Origin: Mytilus trossulus
Taxonomy: Eukaryota; Mollusca; Bivalvia; Mytilida; Mytilidae
Assembly (NCBI RefSeq): GCF_036588685.1
Contig: NC_086384.1
Location: 50,547,973 to 50,611,972 of the forward strand
Direction: 5' to 3'
Length of the DNA stretch: 64,000 bases
The translations under genes were made by a program, and so were the position numbers. The notes beneath the pieces were generated by a model that saw only the letters and a list, made by a program, of their open reading frames with translations, did not search any database and had not been told where the DNA came from. This document shows, piece by piece, positions 60,623-64,000 of this stretch (position 1 is the first letter of the stretch; every line of letters begins with the position of its first letter).

Positions 60623-61539
60623 TCCTTTATTCTTTGCATAGACAGACAGAAGTAGGTTAAACTGGGATTGTGTTACATGTTATATATAGACAACTATTGG
60701 TACAGAAGTAATCTTCAAGAAATACATAATGTACAAGAGTCTGGTTGGTGGAGGGGTCCGTCCGTCATTTATGTATTCTGTATGTTGTATGCCAATTTTC
60801 GCCATTCTTTTTACATTTTGTAAATGTATTTCTTATATTTTGGCACCTCATTATTTTTTATTATTTTTTATGCATTTGTAATGGTTTTGTTTCCCTTTAT
60901 TCTCTGTTGTACACCAGCTCCCCTCATCCACACCTTCGCATATTATGTTATGTATGTATGTTAAAAAAAATTGAATGTGTGTTACAAAGTAGTGGGTTTA
61001 AAGTCAAGAAAACAAAAGTTCATCGTATCAATTGAAATATATTCAACCTATAGTCAGTAAATAACTATGTTTATATTATATACAATTCCTTGATTGGATA
61101 GAAAATTTAAGATTTTTATTTAAAGTAGCAAATCGGCAATTGCAAGGGTTGAACTTCACTTAAAAATCTTAATCATATAAAGCATCAAAAACATATTATG
61201 GTTTTCCACTAGTAGTTTTTGAGGTCCTTTATAGCTTGCTGTTCGGTTTGAGCCAAGGCTCCGTGTTGAAGGTCGTACCTTGACCTATGGTGGTTTACTT
61301 TTATAAATTGTGACTTGGACGGAGAGTTGTCTCATTGGCAATCATACCACATCTTCCTATATCTATATACAATAATCTCTCTGATTACATATATATTAAA
61401 AGGGTTGCCTCCCCTGACTTATTGCGATAATGAATGATTTATGATATATATATATATATATATATTAAATAACTGAATAAATAGTCAACGATCAATCTTA
61501 CAGGGCGATGGATCATGTAATATGATTCTGTACACTACA
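60623..61539. other. Gene-free stretch with a SINE-like repeat and a TA microsatellite
   Basis: 61210-61375 is a reverse copy of the dispersed repeat also at 53330-53515 (through GGAGAGTTGTCTCATTGGCA). About 61441-61466 is a TA repeat. The remainder shows nothing recognisable. Confidence 0.5.
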
Positions 61540-62148
61540 AAATATAATATATAACAAGTCAAAAAGAGTACAACATCACCATAAAATAACTATAAAATAT
61601 ACAAATATTAGATATTTCGGATAACAGATATCCTTCTTCAATAATAGCACGATGTCAAATGAATCGTGTCAATTCAAATTGAGACTCTATCAAAATCTTG
61701 ATTTATACAATTTAAGCGAACGCTGGAACAATTTTAAAAATTCCAAACACACCGCAAAGACTACAGAAATATGCCAAAAATAAAAATAGTTATTTACGAT
61801 GTGAAATGGCACAACTTTAGATTTCCAAAGGATGTGACAGTTGAGATGTAATAACTGCATTGAGGGCAGTCCTCAAACAAAAAAATCAAAATAATCATCA
61901 AAATAATCAAAAATGTCCTTACCGATCCAGGATGGTATAAATTAGACAATGGTAGGGCAATAACAACGGAAACTACATATTAAAGCCTTCCAAACGAATA
62001 GCAGTGTAATAGTGATTGAAAAAATAAGTTTTGTATATCGAGCTTAAATAATTGAACGTGGCAACGTACTTATACATCATCCCGAATCAAAGAAAACCTG
62101 TAATTTAAACGGTAATTTGAAAAATAATTTCGAACTGTAAAGCCAGTA
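61540..62148 (-). mobile_element. 3' region of the Penelope-like element (possible pseudo-LTR)
   Basis: Minus-strand sequence directly downstream of the endonuclease stop. It contains the hammerhead-like motif at 61609-61642. The left boundary is set only by where recognisable structure ends; no target duplication could be assigned because the 5' end is outside the window. Confidence 0.5.
61609..61642 (-). ncRNA. Hammerhead-like motif in Penelope-like element 3' region
   Basis: Minus strand: TTGAAGAAGGATA, loop TCTGT, TATCCGAAATATC. It has a 5-bp stem II (GGATA/TATCC) followed by GAAA and UAUC, the same layout as 54710-54738. The first core box reads TTGAAGA rather than CTGATGA. Penelope-like elements are known to carry hammerheads in their terminal repeats; whether this one was ever active cannot be told by eye. 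Confidence 0.4.
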
Positions 62149-64000
62149 CTAAATCCGGCGTTGTTTGAAACAGGTGGTCACAGGAAAATGAGGGACTCGT
62201 TCTATGTTTTTTTCATTTATGCCCTCTGGGGAGACTGTCCGTAACTTTCTTATCCAAAATCTTTCCCGAGCGACTCTGTCGACCTTTGACCAACACTCGT
62301 TGTGGTCTATGATCGTGATGGTAAGGTTTTTGAGATCAGCTTGTGTGTGTCCAGGTGATCTCAAATGACGACTTACGGGTAGGTCGGGCTTGCAAGTGTA
62401 GTCACTTCGATGACCATTCATGCGTTTGTTAAATGGCTGCTCTGTCTCGCCAACATACTGCATGCCACATCGACACTGAAGGAGGTACACAACATTCTGG
62501 GTTTTGCAAGTTACATTGCAATATATAGTGTACACAGACCCAGTCGAGTGGCAAGTGAATGTTTGAGTATTCAGTATTTGTTGACAAGTCAGGCAACGTC
62601 TGTTACCACATGACTTGCACCATCCTGCAGTTGAACAGCTTTTATTTGAGGAAACGTCAGCTCTAACAAATAAGTCTTTCAGACTTGCTGGTCTCCGAAA
62701 AGCTAAGACAGGAGGATTGGGAAAGATCTTGGATAATTTAGGGTGTTTGGCAATAGTTTGCCAATTGGCACGGATCAAACGTGAAAGGTTATTAAAGGCT
62801 GGATTGTATGTAAGAACAAACGGGACTATTTTGCTGCGCTTCTTCCGTTTGTACTGTAAGAGGTCATTGCGGCTGTTATTGCTAGCGCGCTCAAACCCCT
62901 TATCTATGTCCAATTTCTTATAACCTCGTTTTGTCAAAAATCCGCGAAGTTCCTGTAACCGTTTCGTGACAGCCTCCTCAGAGGAGCAAATCCGCTTGAC
63001 TCTGAGAGCTTGACTGTACGGGATACTTTTTGTACAGTGTTTTGGGTGACAGCTTTGGGGAGAAAGGTATTGATGTTTATCTGTGGGTTTACAGTAGAGG
63101 TCTGTTGATATGACACCGTCCTTTATAGATGTGGTTGTGTCTAAGAAAGATATCTTAGAGTCGGAAATTTCATACGTAAATTTAATTGAATGGTGGGCGT
63201 TGTTTGCATGTCTGATGAAATCATCCAGTTTTTGTTGAGATTCAATCCATTTCATGTCAACATCATCAATGAAACGGAACCAAGACAAAGGTTTGGATAA
63301 AGATGTTGCAATAATTTGTTTTTCTAATTTGCCCATGAAAATATTGGCGTAAGACGGTGCCATTTTCGTCCCCATCGCTGTCCCGTTAATTTGAAGGTAA
63401 TGCTCACCATTAAAGGTAAAATTGTTGCATTTCAGGACCAGATTAAGCAGCTGGACTAAACATTCAGTAGGTGGTTCTAAAATGTTGCGCGAGTCCCATA
63501 TTTCCCTACAAGATTGTATGCCGTCATCATGAGGTATGTTGGTATACAATGAGGTGACATCTAAAGTGACAAGGAGGGTTTCCGGAGGAAGAGGGTTCAT
63601 GGATTCCATTTTACGAAGATAATCTGTAGTGTCTTGAATGTGGGAAGGAAGATTTTCTACATGAGATCTTAAATGAAAATCGACGAATTCCGAGATTTTC
63701 TCAGTCGGATGGCCGTTTGCGGATACAATGGGTCTACCAGGGTTGTTGACCTTGTGTATTTTGGGAAGAAGATACAATCGACCAGGCTTGGCATTCTCTG
63801 GCTTTAAATAACCAATTGTATCCTCATCTATGTGACCGTCATTGTACATGGTTTGTAACGCAGTGATAATTTTGGAGCTAAACTGGGAATTAGGGTCATA
63901 GTCTAGCTTCTTATAAAATCTCTCATCAGAGAGCTGACGCACTGCTTCCGCGATGTAGTTAGCTTTGTCCATTATCACAACGGCACTGCCCTTGTCTGCT
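62149..64000 (-). CDS. Penelope-like element polyprotein: reverse transcriptase + GIY-YIG endonuclease (5' partial)
   Basis: Open from the right window edge to the stop at 62149-62151, at least 617 codons without interruption. The first Met in the window is at 63978, but the frame continues upstream with [13 protein letters not shown], the usual entry into the fingers of Penelope-type reverse transcriptases, so the true start is outside. Order: LLPKIHK and GRPIVS (fingers), [16 protein letters not shown] with the first catalytic Asp, [29 protein letters not shown] with the catalytic DD pair, FLDTT and the thumb, a Cys-rich linker ([12 protein letters not shown]), then [29 protein letters not shown] and [11 protein letters not shown], the GIY-YIG nuclease with its Tyr, Arg and Glu. 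Such elements retrotranspose by self-primed reverse transcription. Intactness suggests a young copy. Confidence 0.93.
   Translation of the reverse strand, partial: ADKGSAVVIMDKANYIAEAVRQLSDERFYKKLDYDPNSQFSSKIITALQTMYNDGHIDEDTIGYLKPENAKPGRLYLLPKIHKVNNPGRPIVSANGHPTEKISEFVDFHLRSHVENLPSHIQDTTDYLRKMESMNPLPPETLLVTLDVTSLYTNIPHDDGIQSCREIWDSRNILEPPTECLVQLLNLVLKCNNFTFNGEHYLQINGTAMGTKMAPSYANIFMGKLEKQIIATSLSKPLSWFRFIDDVDMKWIESQQKLDDFIRHANNAHHSIKFTYEISDSKISFLDTTTSIKDGVISTDLYCKPTDKHQYLSPQSCHPKHCTKSIPYSQALRVKRICSSEEAVTKRLQELRGFLTKRGYKKLDIDKGFERASNNSRNDLLQYKRKKRSKIVPFVLTYNPAFNNLSRLIRANWQTIAKHPKLSKIFPNPPVLAFRRPASLKDLFVRADVSSNKSCSTAGWCKSCGNRRCLTCQQILNTQTFTCHSTGSVYTIYCNVTCKTQNVVYLLQCRCGMQYVGETEQPFNKRMNGHRSDYTCKPDLPVSRHLRSPGHTQADLKNLTITIIDHNECWSKVDRVARERFWIRKLRTVSPEGINEKNIERVPHFPVTTCFKQRRI

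Noticed and set aside
62410-62923. Plus-strand frames opposite the Penelope-like polyprotein
   Set aside because: Antisense shadows of a strongly supported coding frame.
1-64000. tRNA, rRNA or snRNA genes
   Set aside because: No cloverleaf with A/B boxes or other conserved RNA gene was recognised by eye on either strand. A covariance-model scan would be needed to exclude them.

Overview
This window is AT-rich animal nuclear DNA. Its genes are split by GT-AG introns, and the space between is filled with transposable elements. The repeat families (the TAGCTCACC/CTAGAGGCTC repeat, the 'gccccacc ... ggacacattcttg' repeat, GGGAGATAACTC motifs, hammerhead-bearing repeats, Penelope-like elements) look like a bivalve mollusc, most likely a mytilid mussel. 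The species call is inference from pattern recognition; no search was run.

Layout. (1) 2968-11772 (+): all but the first exon(s) of a tRNA pseudouridine synthase-like gene (PUSL1/TruA family); the start lies left of the window. (2) 11.8-19.7 kb: no gene; a broken reverse transcriptase with a YIDD motif, several 5'-truncated copies of its 3' end, a perfect palindrome and a TTAA-flanked inverted-repeat element. (3) 19.7-25.8 kb: an intronless B-box/coiled-coil/beta-propeller (TRIM-like) gene at 20017-21687 and a decayed duplicate at 24010-24879, interspersed with three hammerhead-ribozyme repeats, one with an intact catalytic core. (4) 26-31.3 kb: repeats, including one copy of a bivalve repeat split by another copy of itself. 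(5) 31526-40441 (-): complete FTSJ1 (TRM7-type tRNA 2'-O-methyltransferase), ten exons. (6) 40.4-43.9 kb: gene-free interval between two divergent genes, with a TTAA element and an 813-bp inverted-repeat element flanked by an 8-bp target duplication. (7) 43925-55947 (+): complete CSTF1 (CstF-50, WD40 subunit of the mRNA 3'-end cleavage factor), thirteen exons, 432 aa. (8) 56-61.5 kb: repeats and a LINE fragment inside a 235-bp direct repeat. (9) 62149-64000 (-): a long open reading frame of a Penelope-like element (reverse transcriptase plus GIY-YIG endonuclease), running off the right edge.

All three recognisable housekeeping genes act in RNA processing (tRNA pseudouridylation, tRNA anticodon-loop methylation, mRNA cleavage/polyadenylation). 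I see no sign that they form one functional cluster, apart from FTSJ1 and CSTF1 being divergent neighbours.

The most unusual observation is that two unrelated genes each carry a tandem array made from the 3' end of one coding exon plus its 5' splice site, expanding into the downstream intron: twelve ~106-bp units in FTSJ1 and six ~82-bp units in CSTF1. A smaller repeat multiplies a 3' splice site in CSTF1. The second theme is ribozyme-bearing repeats alongside a Penelope-like element that could be their mobilising partner.
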